Part shown: piece after piece, positions 1 through 8,335 of the stretch
Layout: the number at the start of each line of letters is the position of its first letter
How positions within the stretch are numbered: position 1 is the stretch's first letter
Assembly: GCA_900318245.1 (NCBI GenBank)
Contig: ONJT01000005.1
Location: forward strand, 1 to 64,000
Origin: an uncultured Bacteroidales bacterium
GTDB lineage: Bacteria; Bacteroidota; Bacteroidia; Bacteroidales; Paludibacteraceae
Reading direction: 5' to 3'
Length of the DNA: 64,000 nt
The notes under the pieces: model-generated
The model's input: the letters and a program-made list of their open reading frames with translations, nothing else
What the model was told of the DNA's origin: nothing
The model's database searches: none
Translations under genes and position numbers: made by a program

Positions 1-243
1 GCAGTTATGCGCGTTGTAGTACGGAATGAAACATTCCCTTACCCGCAGCACGTTTTCTTCTGTCTGTTCGACTTCAGGTAGCGCGCGGCGGATAAGGTTA
101 TTGATTCCATTCCCTACCATCCTTGGGTATGCTTCTATGGGGTGAGTGGGAAAACCATTTTCCCCAAGCGCATGGTTGCAGGCATAGCCCAAGTCATCGA
201 TGGTATTGAGCAATGTGCCGTCTAAATCAAAAATGATAGTCAT
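1..243 (-). CDS. HAD-family hydrolase, phosphoglycolate phosphatase-like (C-terminus outside window)
   Basis: The reverse strand from 243 begins MTIIFDLDGTLLNTIDDLGY, which is HAD motif I (DxDGTL with the nucleophile Asp and the acid/base Asp two residues later). The next residues (GNGINNLIRRALP) match the cap region of Gph/PGMB-type phosphatases. Only 81 residues are visible because the gene runs off the left edge. The family dephosphorylates small phosphate esters such as 2-phosphoglycolate; the exact substrate cannot be told from this part. A short gene lies just upstream at 283-456 in the same orientation and could be co-transcribed. Confidence 0.85.
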   Translation of the reverse strand, partial: MTIIFDLDGTLLNTIDDLGYACNHALGENGFPTHPIEAYPRMVGNGINNLIRRALPEVEQTEENVLRVRECFIPYYNAHNC

Positions 244-282
244 TGTTTTACATTCAGCCTTTAGCCGTCATTCTTCAGCAGC

Positions 283-456
283 CTACTTGACGCGTATGCC
301 GGCTGCGTTGTACCAGTTGTTTCCGTGACGGATGAAGAGTTGGCCGTCCGTCACATCTTCCTTTTTGACTACGTCAATACCCGCCTTCCGTAAGGCTTTC
401 TCCACCTTCGCGATGTACACCTCGCACTCTTCCGTGTTTCGCAAAAATACTTTCAT
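283..456 (-). CDS. small conserved-looking protein, 57 aa
   Basis: ATG at 456 and TAG at 283-285 give a 57-residue protein beginning MKVFLRNTEECEVYIAKVEK and ending NWYNAAGIRVK. It is soluble and mixed alpha/beta in character, with no signal peptide. It lies 10 bp downstream of dprA and 39 bp upstream of the HAD hydrolase, all leftward, so it fits a compact operon. I do not recognise the family. Clean placement and unbiased composition favour a real gene. Confidence 0.6.
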   Translation of the reverse strand: MKVFLRNTEECEVYIAKVEKALRKAGIDVVKKEDVTDGQLFIRHGNNWYNAAGIRVK

Positions 457-466
457 ACTATATGTC

Positions 467-1372
467 TTATTTCGCGATAAAGCGGTAGATGCCGCCGGGG
501 AGGGAGCGGACGAGGCCTTGGAGTTCGAGCATCGTGAGGTCAGACGAGACTTCCGAATAGGGTCGCTCAGTTTGCTGAACCAAGAGGTTGATATGAAGTC
601 CGTCTTCGGCCTGCTGGAGCCGTGTGAGCAGGTCGCGCTGGAACTCAGTCAGGTCGTCCATCAGGTCGATGAGTTGCAACTGAACGGGCTGTTTCTTGCC
701 GTTCTTCGTTCGCCAGTCCATCGACTCGATGAGTTCGGCGGCGTTATGGATGAGTTGGGCCTTATTGCGGCGGATGAGGAGGTTGCATCCGAGGGATGTC
801 TCGTCGGTCGGACGGCCGGGGAAGGCGAACAGTTCGCGGTTATAATCCAAGGCATAACGGGCGGTACAGAGGCTGCCGCCTCTGACCTTGCTCTCTACGA
901 TGACCACCGCGTCCGCCAGACCGGCGATGATACGGTTGCGTTGCAGGAAATTGCCGGCAAAAGCCTCCGTTCCCTCCGGGTACTCGGAGACGAGTCCGCC
1001 GTTCTCCATCGCCGCATTGGCTTCGTTGATATGCTGATAGGGGTACATCTTATCCAGGCCGTGGGCGAGAACCATGACGGTCGGTACACCGTACTGGAGG
1101 GCGGCGCGGTGGGCAGCGATATCGATGCCGTAGGCTCCGCCGGAGACGATAGTCAGTGAGTCGAGGTTAGCGGCGAGATCACGCACCAGAGCGTTGGTCA
1201 GTTCGCGTCCGCGCTCGGTAGCATGGCGGGTGCCGACGATAGCCACCACATGACCCTCCATCGAAGGGATGTTTCCCTTGACGAAGAGCTGCGACGGCTT
1301 ATCGTAACACTCCCTCAGACGGTAAGGATAGTCCTCATCGTCCGGCTTCCAAACGCGGATGGGATACGTCAT
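467..1372 (-). CDS. dprA: DNA-processing protein DprA, lacking the usual N-terminal domain
   Basis: DprA loads RecA on single-stranded DNA taken up during transformation. The 301-aa protein shows the Rossmann-like DprA core: VAIVGTR at about 43-49, SGGAYGID at 77-84, FLQRNRIIAGL at 142-152 and a VVIVES strand after it. A winged-helix-like C-terminus follows (about 240-301). Most DprA proteins carry an N-terminal SAM/HhH-like domain of about 60-80 residues; here the protein starts almost at the core. An extension is impossible because the codon two before the ATG is the TAA that ends upp. Only 3 bp separate it from upp, which implies translational coupling. Confidence 0.93.
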   Translation of the reverse strand: MTYPIRVWKPDDEDYPYRLRECYDKPSQLFVKGNIPSMEGHVVAIVGTRHATERGRELTNALVRDLAANLDSLTIVSGGAYGIDIAAHRAALQYGVPTVMVLAHGLDKMYPYQHINEANAAMENGGLVSEYPEGTEAFAGNFLQRNRIIAGLADAVVIVESKVRGGSLCTARYALDYNRELFAFPGRPTDETSLGCNLLIRRNKAQLIHNAAELIESMDWRTKNGKKQPVQLQLIDLMDDLTEFQRDLLTRLQQAEDGLHINLLVQQTERPYSEVSSDLTMLELQGLVRSLPGGIYRFIAK

Positions 1373-1375
1373 GAC

Positions 1376-2050
1376 TTAACTGCGGTCGGACAGGTGCACC
1401 TTGACACCATAACAGAGGTCACCTGCATCGCCCAGACCGGGCACGATATATTTCTTGTCGTTGAGGACAGGATCGATCGCGGCGCACCACAGCGTGACAT
1501 CGGGACTGTCGTTCAGTTCGCGACGCATGTAGTCGATGGCCTGCGGCGTAGCGATGGCGCAGCAGAGGTGGGCATGGGCAGGTTTACCGTGACGAAGGAG
1601 AGCCAAATAGCCCACTTCCATCGACATACCTGTTGCCAACATCGGGTCTGCGACGATGAGCGTTTTTCCTCCGATAGACGGCGCCGCCATATACTCGGCT
1701 ACGATCTCCAGTTCACCTTTGCCATTGACGCGGCGATAGGCGCTAAGGAAGGCATTCTCGGCGCGGTCAAAGACATTAAGAAATCCCTGATGCAGCGGCA
1801 GTCCGGCGCGGAGGATGGTAGCGATCACGAGTTGGTCGGAGATGGTGTTGACCGGCGCGATACCCAGCGGCGTCTGAACGTCGGTTTGCTCGTAATGAAG
1901 CGCCTTGCTGACCTCTATGGCCATGAACTCACCGATACGCTCGATGTTACGACGGAAACGGAGAGGGTCCTTCTGGATCTCCACGTCACGGATCTCGCGC
2001 AGATACATGTTGAGCACGCTGTTGTGCTCAGAGAGATTGATGACTTTCAT
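1376..2050 (-). CDS. upp: uracil phosphoribosyltransferase
   Basis: Converts uracil and PRPP to UMP in pyrimidine salvage. The 224-aa protein has the PRPP loop LIVADPMLATGMSM at 131-144 and the uracil-binding PGLGDAGD at 204-211, both diagnostic for UPRT. ATILRAGLPL at 77-86 is the second conserved block. It lies 3 bp downstream of a secreted coiled-coil protein gene and 3 bp upstream of dprA, so the three look co-transcribed from the promoter at 2736-2767. Confidence 0.96.
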   Translation of the reverse strand: MKVINLSEHNSVLNMYLREIRDVEIQKDPLRFRRNIERIGEFMAIEVSKALHYEQTDVQTPLGIAPVNTISDQLVIATILRAGLPLHQGFLNVFDRAENAFLSAYRRVNGKGELEIVAEYMAAPSIGGKTLIVADPMLATGMSMEVGYLALLRHGKPAHAHLCCAIATPQAIDYMRRELNDSPDVTLWCAAIDPVLNDKKYIVPGLGDAGDLCYGVKVHLSDRS

Positions 2051-2053
2051 TAT

Positions 2054-2689
2054 TTATTTCTTAGCTGCTTTCAATTCGGTCTTCACTTCTGCCTGGCGTT
2101 GCTTGTAAAGCGCCTCGATCTGAGCGAGTTCACTCTCTTTCTGCACGGTCTCCTGTACGAATCCCTGCAGGGTAGTTTGCCAGTTCTGGATGGAGGTCTC
2201 GAGGTCCGATACGGAGCGCAGGCGCTCTGCTACTTCGCGCAGGGAGTAACCCAGCTCTTTCTGCTGTTTCTCAAGCATCTGCGAGTAGTTGTCGCGTGCC
2301 TCTTTGTTCAGACGGCGGTTGGAAGCCAGCTTACGCTGCTGCTTCTCGATAGTCTTCTGCATGGACTTGAGGGCTGCCTCTTCTTTGTCATAGACTTTCC
2401 TGAGTTCAGCCGTCATCTTGAGCGCATCTTTGAGCGAAGCGTCCATCTCTTTGGCATGGGTCTTCTCGTCCTTGAGCTCCGCCTTCGCAGCCTTGATCTG
2501 ATCGCCGTTTCTCGCCAAGTCTTTCGCTACGATGTCCAGCGCCGCACGATACATAGTAGGCTCGGCCGCATACAGCGCGCGGAGGGAGTCCGCTTTCAGT
2601 TCTACGATCTCGATGTTCAAGGGCGTTACATGCTGCGCCATAGCGCTTAATCCAAGGGCCAGAAAGGCCATTACAAAAATCTTTTTCAT
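2054..2689 (-). CDS. secreted/periplasmic coiled-coil protein of unknown function
   Basis: 211 aa with a clear signal peptide (MKKIFVMAFLALGLSAMA, then QHV). The rest is strongly charged and helical, with long heptad-like stretches from about 55 to 205 rich in K, E, A, L and Q (for example KKQRKLASNRR-type runs and a KTELKAAKK tail). This suggests an extended periplasmic coiled coil. No enzymatic motif is visible. It is the first gene of the leftward upp-dprA operon. The function is unknown. Confidence 0.8.
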   Translation of the reverse strand: MKKIFVMAFLALGLSAMAQHVTPLNIEIVELKADSLRALYAAEPTMYRAALDIVAKDLARNGDQIKAAKAELKDEKTHAKEMDASLKDALKMTAELRKVYDKEEAALKSMQKTIEKQQRKLASNRRLNKEARDNYSQMLEKQQKELGYSLREVAERLRSVSDLETSIQNWQTTLQGFVQETVQKESELAQIEALYKQRQAEVKTELKAAKK

Positions 2690-2735
2690 TGCTTCAATAT
2701 TTTTAGATGTTAGTAGCTTCTTTCGAAAAACCGCA

Positions 2736-2767
2736 CAAAGATACTATAAAATTTGCATATATGCAAA
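2736..2767 (-). promoter_or_regulatory. Bacteroidota-type promoter for the leftward operon
   Basis: On the minus strand TTTG (2764-2767), 20 bp spacer, TATCTTTG (2736-2743), matching TTTG-N20-TAnnTTTG. Its -33 box is back to back with that of the rightward promoter, inside the perfect palindrome TTTGCATATATGCAAA at 2752-2767. Confidence 0.75.
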
Positions 2768-2783
2768 AAAAAGTGTAACTTTG
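2752..2783 (+). promoter_or_regulatory. Bacteroidota-type promoter for DUF5063/exonuclease
   Basis: TTTG (2752-2755), 20 bp, TAACTTTG (2776-2783), 20 bp before the ATG at 2803. It overlaps the divergent promoter, so the two genes share one regulatory core. Confidence 0.75.
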
Positions 2784-2802
2784 CACAAAATTTGTAAAAA
2801 GA

Positions 2803-3312
2803 ATGAAAAAATTCGTATACGATGAAGCGACGATAGCGTTTGTGACAGCGGCGGCGCAGGCTTGTCTGCTGATTGAGAAGAGCAGCGAGCACGAGCGCGG
2901 CGAATGGCGGGAGCAGATGCTTCGATTGCTGCCGGTGCTATACCTGCGGGCGCGACTGCTGGATCAGGAGGAAGAGATGGCGGACGAGGAGCCGCAGCGG
3001 TTTGTGACGGAAGAGGATTATAACTACGCGCTGGTGGGTATCCGCGAACTGATGGGTTCGGACGATGCGTACCTCGATGTGTTCGTCGATCAGGGCGTGT
3101 ATACCGACGAGGTGCAGACGGCGTATATCTCGGAGCAGTTAGCCGACATCTACCAGGAACTGAAGGACCTGGCGGCGGGATTTCAGACGGGCAACGAGAC
3201 GATCATGCACGACGCGGTGGTCGTTTGCCGCGAGGCGTTTAAGGAGCACTGGGGACAGAAAGTTTTAGCCGTAATGCGGGCATTACATGCCATATCAGAC
3301 ACATCATATTAA
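2803..3312 (+). CDS. DUF5063 domain protein
   Basis: 169-aa acidic, all-helical soluble protein (LLPVLYLRARLL, ISEQLADIYQELKDL). The composition and its position directly before a DEDD 3'-5' exonuclease match the DUF5063 family of Bacteroidota. No catalytic motif is apparent and the molecular role is unknown. The constant pairing suggests a partner or regulator of the exonuclease. It overlaps the next gene by 26 bp, implying coupled translation. Confidence 0.8.
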   Translation: MKKFVYDEATIAFVTAAAQACLLIEKSSEHERGEWREQMLRLLPVLYLRARLLDQEEEMADEEPQRFVTEEDYNYALVGIRELMGSDDAYLDVFVDQGVYTDEVQTAYISEQLADIYQELKDLAAGFQTGNETIMHDAVVVCREAFKEHWGQKVLAVMRALHAISDTSY

Positions 3313-4126
3313 CAAAGAACTGCTGCAGTGGATGCCGATAGCGGCATTCGAAGGGGAAGTGATCGTCGTCGATCATGAGGAGCAGATAGCGGATGCGGTG
3401 GCGTACCTGCGGAAGCAGCGTACGATAGGCGTGGATACCGAAGCGCGGCCGAGTTTTCAGCGGGGGACGCACTACCCTACGGCCCTCGTGCAGATCGCGA
3501 CGCATGAGCGGTGTTACCTATTCCGGCTCACGCATATCGGCATGCCGCAGGCCTTAGCGGACATCTTCGCCGACCCGAAGATATGCAAAGTAGGTCTGGC
3601 GTTCAAGGACGACATCAACGGGTTGCGACGGAGGCGGAACTTCGTGCCGGCCAACTGCATCGACGTGCAGTCGCTCGTGCCGCGATACGGGATTCTAGAC
3701 TTAGGACTGCAGAAGATCTTCGCCATCTGCTTCGGCAAGAAGATCTCGAAGACGCAGCAGTTGACGAACTGGGAGAACAGTCATCTGACGCCCGAGCAGG
3801 CGCGTTACGCGAGCACAGACGCGTGGGCGACGCTGCTGATATACGAAGACCTGCTGCAGCACGAACCGCTGGCGGACAAAGAGGTGGAGGCGCTGAAACG
3901 CGAAGACAAAGAGCGGATGATCGAGCATCAGCAGGAGATTCAGGACCAGCGTCTGCGCGAACAAGGGATCGAACCGCCGCCTCATATGACGCTCGAAGAG
4001 CGCGAAGCACACCAGGCGGAGAAAAGGCGGGAGGCACGCAAGCGCAAGCGGCAACGGCAGACAGCCCGCAAAGCCGCTCAACGCGCAGCTTCTACAGGAG
4101 AAAGAAAAAAACAAATAAAACCCTGA
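3287..4126 (+). CDS. 3'-5' exonuclease, DEDDy (RNase D/WRN-like) fold
   Basis: 279 aa. Exo I motif GVDTEARPSF (Asp and Glu) lies near residues 48-57, Exo II around GLAFKDDINGL, and Exo III ARYASTDAWATLLIYEDL carries the Tyr-x3-Asp of the DEDDy class. From about 195 on it has a long, very basic and charged tail (ERRIEAR-, KRKRQRQ-type) typical of nucleic acid binding. It lacks an HRDC domain. The substrate (structured RNA or DNA ends) cannot be told. The C-terminal stop lies in a hairpin. Confidence 0.88.
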   Translation: MPYQTHHINKELLQWMPIAAFEGEVIVVDHEEQIADAVAYLRKQRTIGVDTEARPSFQRGTHYPTALVQIATHERCYLFRLTHIGMPQALADIFADPKICKVGLAFKDDINGLRRRRNFVPANCIDVQSLVPRYGILDLGLQKIFAICFGKKISKTQQLTNWENSHLTPEQARYASTDAWATLLIYEDLLQHEPLADKEVEALKREDKERMIEHQQEIQDQRLREQGIEPPPHMTLEEREAHQAEKRREARKRKRQRQTARKAAQRAASTGERKKQIKP

Positions 4127-4163
4127 TTATTTATAGTACTACGAATTCCATATAAATAATCAG
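4123..4163. terminator. perfect 13-bp hairpin after the exonuclease gene
   Basis: CTGATTATTTATA (4123-4135) and TATAAATAATCAG (4151-4163) are exact inverse complements around a 15-nt loop. The exonuclease TGA lies in the left arm. There is no T-tract on the plus side, but the minus strand has one, so as a plus-strand terminator it is weak. It may also be mRNA 3'-end protection. Confidence 0.5.
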
Positions 4164-4187
4164 AGAAAAATATCAAAAATATTTTTT

Positions 4188-5561
4188 ATGAAGCGATTTG
4201 TTCTTGTTGTGTGCACCGTACTATGTACGCTGTACTCTTTTGGCGAAATCAAGTATGTCTTCTACTTCATCGGAGACGGGATGGGCAGTAACCAAGTACT
4301 CGGCGCGGAGATGTACCGCTCGGCGCTACAAGGAGAGCCTTTAGGTCGCGTACAGACGCTGATGACGACCTTCCCATATTCGGGCAGCGCCGGTTCGTAC
4401 TCGAAGAGCAACGGCATCACGGACAGTGCCGCCGGAGGTACCTGTCTGGCCACGGGCAAGAAGACGAAGAACGGCATGTTAGGTCTCGGTCCTGACAGCA
4501 CCCGGCTGACCACTATTGCCGAGGAGCTGAAGGCAGAAGGATGGGGCATCGGCATCATGACGACCGTCGCCATCGACCATGCGACGCCGGGTGCGTTCTA
4601 CGGCCATGTGGCCAAACGCAGTATGTACTACGAGATCGGTCAGCAGCTGAGCGAGAGCGGTTTTGACTTTTTCGGCGGCGCAGGATTCCACTACCCGCAG
4701 GGCAAGAAAAACAAAGAGGAGGTCAACCTCTACCGCCTGGCGGAAGAGCGGGGCTATACGGTGGTGCACGGGATGGAGGAGTTATCCGAGATACCGGAAT
4801 CCCGATATACCGACATTTCGAAGATGATTCTCGTGCAGAAGGACGACGACCAGGGCACGAAGCATGGCAGTAACCTGAGTTATGCCATTGACCGAAAGGA
4901 AGGCGACCTGACTCTGCGGCAGATCGTGAGCACCGCTATCCCGTTCCTTGCGGCACGTCATGAGCGGTTCTTCATGATGGTGGAAGGCGGTATGGTTGAT
5001 TACGCCTGCCATGGCGACGATGCGGCAACGGCTTTCGGAGAAGTATGGGACATGGACGAGGCGATGCGCGAGGCGTACGCGTTCTATGAGCAACATCCGG
5101 ACGAAACGCTGATTGTCGTGACAGCCGACCATGAGACGGGCGGTCTGGCCCTCGGCAACAGCGATTATACGCTGCATCTGGACGTGCTGCAGCACCAACA
5201 CTGCTCAGCATGGGTGCTGAACGACCTATTTGCGCAGTTGTATAAAGAGAAGCGGAAACCGAGTTGGGAGGACGTGAAGCAGATCTATAAAGAGCAGTTA
5301 GGTTTCTGGGACAAGGTAGAGATCACGGCGGCCGAGGAACGCGAACTGAAGACCTTATATAAATCCGCGCGCGCGAAGGAGTTCGGCGATGCCGGTATCG
5401 CGCTGCTGAACAAGAAAGCACATATCGGATGGACCACCCGCGCGCATTCGGCGCACGTCGTGCCGATCTTCGCCATCGGTCCGGGCGCGGAGATCTTCAG
5501 CGGATGGCACGATAACACAGAGATCGTTCCGATGATAAGAAAGGTGAAAGGTGAAAGGTGA
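4188..5561 (+). CDS. alkaline phosphatase, secreted
   Basis: 457 aa with a signal peptide ([19 protein letters not shown]). [10 protein letters not shown] (28-37) gives the metal-binding Asp. [20 protein letters not shown] has the nucleophile Ser at about 80. VTADHETGG and [19 protein letters not shown] supply the later His/Asp metal ligands. Hydrolyses phosphate monoesters in the periplasm. Residues near 199-210 ([11 protein letters not shown]) are encoded by a period-8 DNA repeat, and the last six residues plus the TGA are encoded by the GGTGAAA heptamer array that follows. Confidence 0.93.
   Translation: MKRFVLVVCTVLCTLYSFGEIKYVFYFIGDGMGSNQVLGAEMYRSALQGEPLGRVQTLMTTFPYSGSAGSYSKSNGITDSAAGGTCLATGKKTKNGMLGLGPDSTRLTTIAEELKAEGWGIGIMTTVAIDHATPGAFYGHVAKRSMYYEIGQQLSESGFDFFGGAGFHYPQGKKNKEEVNLYRLAEERGYTVVHGMEELSEIPESRYTDISKMILVQKDDDQGTKHGSNLSYAIDRKEGDLTLRQIVSTAIPFLAARHERFFMMVEGGMVDYACHGDDAATAFGEVWDMDEAMREAYAFYEQHPDETLIVVTADHETGGLALGNSDYTLHLDVLQHQHCSAWVLNDLFAQLYKEKRKPSWEDVKQIYKEQLGFWDKVEITAAEERELKTLYKSARAKEFGDAGIALLNKKAHIGWTTRAHSAHVVPIFAIGPGAEIFSGWHDNTEIVPMIRKVKGER
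4786..4821 (+). repeat. in-frame period-8 repeat inside alkaline phosphatase
   Basis: CCGAGATA, CCGGAATC, CCGATATA, CCGACATT, then TCGAAG, exactly 8 nt apart. The same octamer type recurs in the DUF5686 gene at 59443-59482. Confidence 0.65.
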
Positions 5562-5671
5562 AAAGGGAAAGGTGAAAGAGTGAAAGGTGAAAGGTGAAAG
5601 GTGAAAGGTGAAAGGTGAAAGGTGAAAGGTGAAAGAGTGAAAGAGTGAAAGAAAAAAGGTGAAAGAAAAAA
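5541..5671 (+). repeat. heptanucleotide tandem repeat (GGTGAAA)n
   Basis: About 18 units of GGTGAAA with variants GAGTGAAA, GGGAAA and GAAAAAA between the phosphatase gene and its terminator. The first units encode the phosphatase C-terminus and stop. A shorter array of the same unit lies at 15607-15636. Confidence 0.9.
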
Positions 5672-5700
5672 GAGGGGCGCGGATGCGTCCCTCCTTTTTT
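5672..5700. terminator. bidirectional intrinsic terminator
   Basis: Stem GAGGGGCGC/GCGTCCCTC (one G-T pair), loop GGAT, followed by CTTTTTT. The left flank is A-rich, so it also works for the leftward gene ending at 5717. Confidence 0.85.
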
Positions 5701-5716
5701 GTTATGGGTGATTCGT

Positions 5717-8140
5717 TTATTTAACGATCTGGCCCATTGCGTTGTATGCCTTGTCACCCTTCAGGATGATGAGGTTACCCTCGCGGATTACCTTCACAGA
5801 CTTGCCCTCGGAAAGGATCTCTTCGATACCTTGACCCTTCTCCGGGAAGGTGATCTCCAACTTGTTGGTCTCGAAGGTCCAGGTGAAGGTATATTCACCC
5901 TCTACGTCGATGATAACTACCATGTTAGCCTCTACGTTCTCGGTGATGCCCTCAGCACTCGTGAAGTCACGATGGAAGGTATAACCGTTCGAGCGCCACT
6001 CGCCGTTTACTATGAGTTTGAACTCATAGGTACCAGCCTTGATGTTATCGTTATAGAGCGTAGCCGTCTTCTTGTCCTCAGACAGGATGAACGGAATCTC
6101 AGCAGCCCACTCGGTCATGTCGCCGATAACGGCTACCGTCGGGTCTCCAGCCGGCTCTACATAGAAGTTACCTGCGATAGTGAATACCTCACCGGTGTAG
6201 GTAACCGTTACGTCACCAGCCTCAGCGAGCGTGAAGCAGATATTGTTGTCTTCGCCGTCTTTGCCGCGAGTTACGCCTTCAGGAATCTCGCCGGTCAACT
6301 CGTCGAAGCCAAGAACGCCTTCATTCCAGTTACCCTTCAAGGTAATCTTCATCATGTAAGCACCCGGCTCAAGCGACAATACTGCGCTCTCTTCCTTAAC
6401 AGGCAGTGCGTTCGGTTGCCATGCGCTCTCCTCACCTACGAGGTTAGCGGTACCGGTGATATAGAACTTCGGCTCGTCAACCGGGGGAACTTCACCGGCC
6501 TTCGGGAAGACTTTCACATAGCGTACATAGATACGCTGCGAACCGGTTTGCTCGATCGTGATCTGAGAAATCTCACCATTCGCAACCAACTTGCAGTCGG
6601 TCGGAACTTTATTACCAGCAGTCAAGTCAAACTTAACGCCGTTTACCGTAACCTCAGCAGCGTCGTTGCCATACTGAGTAGCGTTCACAATGATCGAGTC
6701 TACCTCAACCGGGGTAGCGAGCGTGAAGGCCAATGTACCAGCTGCGCTGGAAGTACCGAATTTCAGGCTGGAGTTGTCGTCAGCGATAGGACGGCCGGCA
6801 TACACCTTAGTAGCCGTCTCAACAGATGCTACATACGGAGCACTTGCTGCATCAAAGATAGCATCTACCTCAGCACCATAAGCAGCGGAAGCGTCCTTAC
6901 CAGCTTCACCTGTACCATTGAAGGTCAGTTTGAATGCACCCTCCGGGAGAACTTCCGGTTTTTTCGGGAAAGTGATCTCCATCTTCTTGCTCTCGAAGGT
7001 CCACGTGATGGTGTAGTCACCAGCTACGTCAGCCTTAAGGATCATGTTAGCCGAGTTCTCGTCGAGACCTTCCACAGAGGTGAAGTCACGATGGAATTCA
7101 TAACCATTACCGAGCCAAGCGTCGTTGATGACCATCTTGAACTCATAGTCTTTCTCCTCCAGAGCGAGGACGATAGAAGCAGACTTCTTGTCTTCAGCAA
7201 GCGCCATGTCGCCACCTGCCCAGCCGTTGAAGCTACCGCGAACAGCAGCCGTCGGATCAACCTCAGCCTCACCGGTCTTCTCTGCATTAGCAGTTACTTC
7301 TTTGGACTCCGGATTGAAGTTGATGGTGATGGTGTACTTACCTACCTCAGCGATGTTGAGTTCATAGTTATCAGAAGGATAAGCTTCGGCCCAGCTATGG
7401 TCCTTAACCACCTTGAACTCTACTTTACCTGCAGCGAGCTCGAGGTCGGTTTTCTCCCACTTGTAGGAACCATCCTCTTGCTTTACCATGTCGTTATCCT
7501 TGTTAGCCGGAGCCCACGCGGTACCAAAGACAGATGCCGGGTTACCAGCTACAGTCCAATAGGTCTTGGCTACATCTGAATAAGAATAGAACTCAATTTT
7601 GTTCAGGACAAAAGCGTAGTTGGAACCATTGCTATTGGAGACATTGAATTCAAACTTGTAGTATGCATCCTTAGCCCAGAAGTCTGCATCCTTCGGGGTA
7701 AATTCAATTGTTCCTTCCGTATTTTTTGCAATCGTGTAATCAACACCGGCAACAGCTACAGTGTCAACTACATCCTGCGTAAAATCAGCATCCGACGCAA
7801 CTACAACTTTAACGGAATTGAGCTTTAAATTATCGGATGTAACTCCCGCATGCGTAATTACGATTTTAGCGATTGCATCGCCCATAGCGGTCTTACCGGT
7901 AATGATACGATCTACTGCGTCAATGCTCTTACCACCGATGCGGAGTGCGCCCGTAGCATACCAGTTACCCGGTACGTTCCAGACCATGTCATCCACTGTT
8001 TGGTCACCGGTCTTTGTGTAGTCAGACACATTACCACTGGAAAGTTTCTGTGGAACGAATGTGTAGAAAACATCTCCAACCGCTGCCATCATGCTACCTG
8101 CAAATAGAATTGCAGCAAATAAAGAAAAGATTTTCTTCAT
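5717..8140 (-). CDS. secreted multidomain surface protein with carbohydrate-binding-like modules
   Basis: 807 aa. Signal peptide [19 protein letters not shown]. It holds at least two copies of a module with [18 protein letters not shown] / [20 protein letters not shown] and [14 protein letters not shown] / [14 protein letters not shown], resembling the beta-sandwich SusE/SusF or pullulanase X25 type domains that bind glycans. The end (about 775-807: [18 protein letters not shown]) resembles the short type A C-terminal sorting domains of the type IX secretion system. Probable role: glycan binding at the cell surface. It shares leader and signal peptide with the next gene upstream (8336-9766). 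No enzymatic motif seen. Confidence 0.75.
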   Translation of the reverse strand: MKKIFSLFAAILFAGSMMAAVGDVFYTFVPQKLSSGNVSDYTKTGDQTVDDMVWNVPGNWYATGALRIGGKSIDAVDRIITGKTAMGDAIAKIVITHAGVTSDNLKLNSVKVVVASDADFTQDVVDTVAVAGVDYTIAKNTEGTIEFTPKDADFWAKDAYYKFEFNVSNSNGSNYAFVLNKIEFYSYSDVAKTYWTVAGNPASVFGTAWAPANKDNDMVKQEDGSYKWEKTDLELAAGKVEFKVVKDHSWAEAYPSDNYELNIAEVGKYTITINFNPESKEVTANAEKTGEAEVDPTAAVRGSFNGWAGGDMALAEDKKSASIVLALEEKDYEFKMVINDAWLGNGYEFHRDFTSVEGLDENSANMILKADVAGDYTITWTFESKKMEITFPKKPEVLPEGAFKLTFNGTGEAGKDASAAYGAEVDAIFDAASAPYVASVETATKVYAGRPIADDNSSLKFGTSSAAGTLAFTLATPVEVDSIIVNATQYGNDAAEVTVNGVKFDLTAGNKVPTDCKLVANGEISQITIEQTGSQRIYVRYVKVFPKAGEVPPVDEPKFYITGTANLVGEESAWQPNALPVKEESAVLSLEPGAYMMKITLKGNWNEGVLGFDELTGEIPEGVTRGKDGEDNNICFTLAEAGDVTVTYTGEVFTIAGNFYVEPAGDPTVAVIGDMTEWAAEIPFILSEDKKTATLYNDNIKAGTYEFKLIVNGEWRSNGYTFHRDFTSAEGITENVEANMVVIIDVEGEYTFTWTFETNKLEITFPEKGQGIEEILSEGKSVKVIREGNLIILKGDKAYNAMGQIVK

Positions 8141-8256
8141 AATTTAAAATGTTTTTAATGATTTTAAATTCTGGAGCTTCGGCGTCGTCGAGTTGCGTAA
8201 GCGAGCTTACACTCGACTAGCACGAACCTTCATGTAATTTAGTTAAACAAAAAGTT
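8141..8256 (-). repeat. duplicated 5' leader, copy 1
   Basis: 116 bp immediately upstream of the start codon, differing at only 3 positions from 9767-9882 upstream of the neighbouring surface-protein gene. It contains a hairpin at 8187-8217: outer stem GTCGAGT/ACTCGAC, inner stem GTAAG/CTTAC, loop of 4. This may be a structured 5' UTR. Confidence 0.85.
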
Positions 8257-8294
8257 AATTAATACCATTTAAGGTGTTTGTAATATAATTGAAA

Positions 8295-8320
8295 GAGAGG
8301 GAACGATCAAATTCCCTCTC
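8295..8320 (-). terminator. terminator of the 8336-9766 gene
   Basis: Perfect 9-bp stem GAGAGGGAA/TTCCCTCTC with an 8-nt loop, followed on the minus strand by TTTC and AT-rich sequence. It separates the two paralogous surface-protein genes. Confidence 0.7.
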
Positions 8321-8335
8321 CTAAATTAGGCGAAA

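Noticed and set aside
5497..5757. 86-aa frame with a Phe-His-Leu-Ser-Pro-Phe repeat
   Set aside because: Conceptual translation of the GGTGAAA array in antisense; no start context and it crosses a terminator.
5699..7579. 626-codon open frame on the plus strand
   Set aside because: Antisense to the 807-aa secreted protein, whose signal peptide, repeats and C-terminus are convincing.
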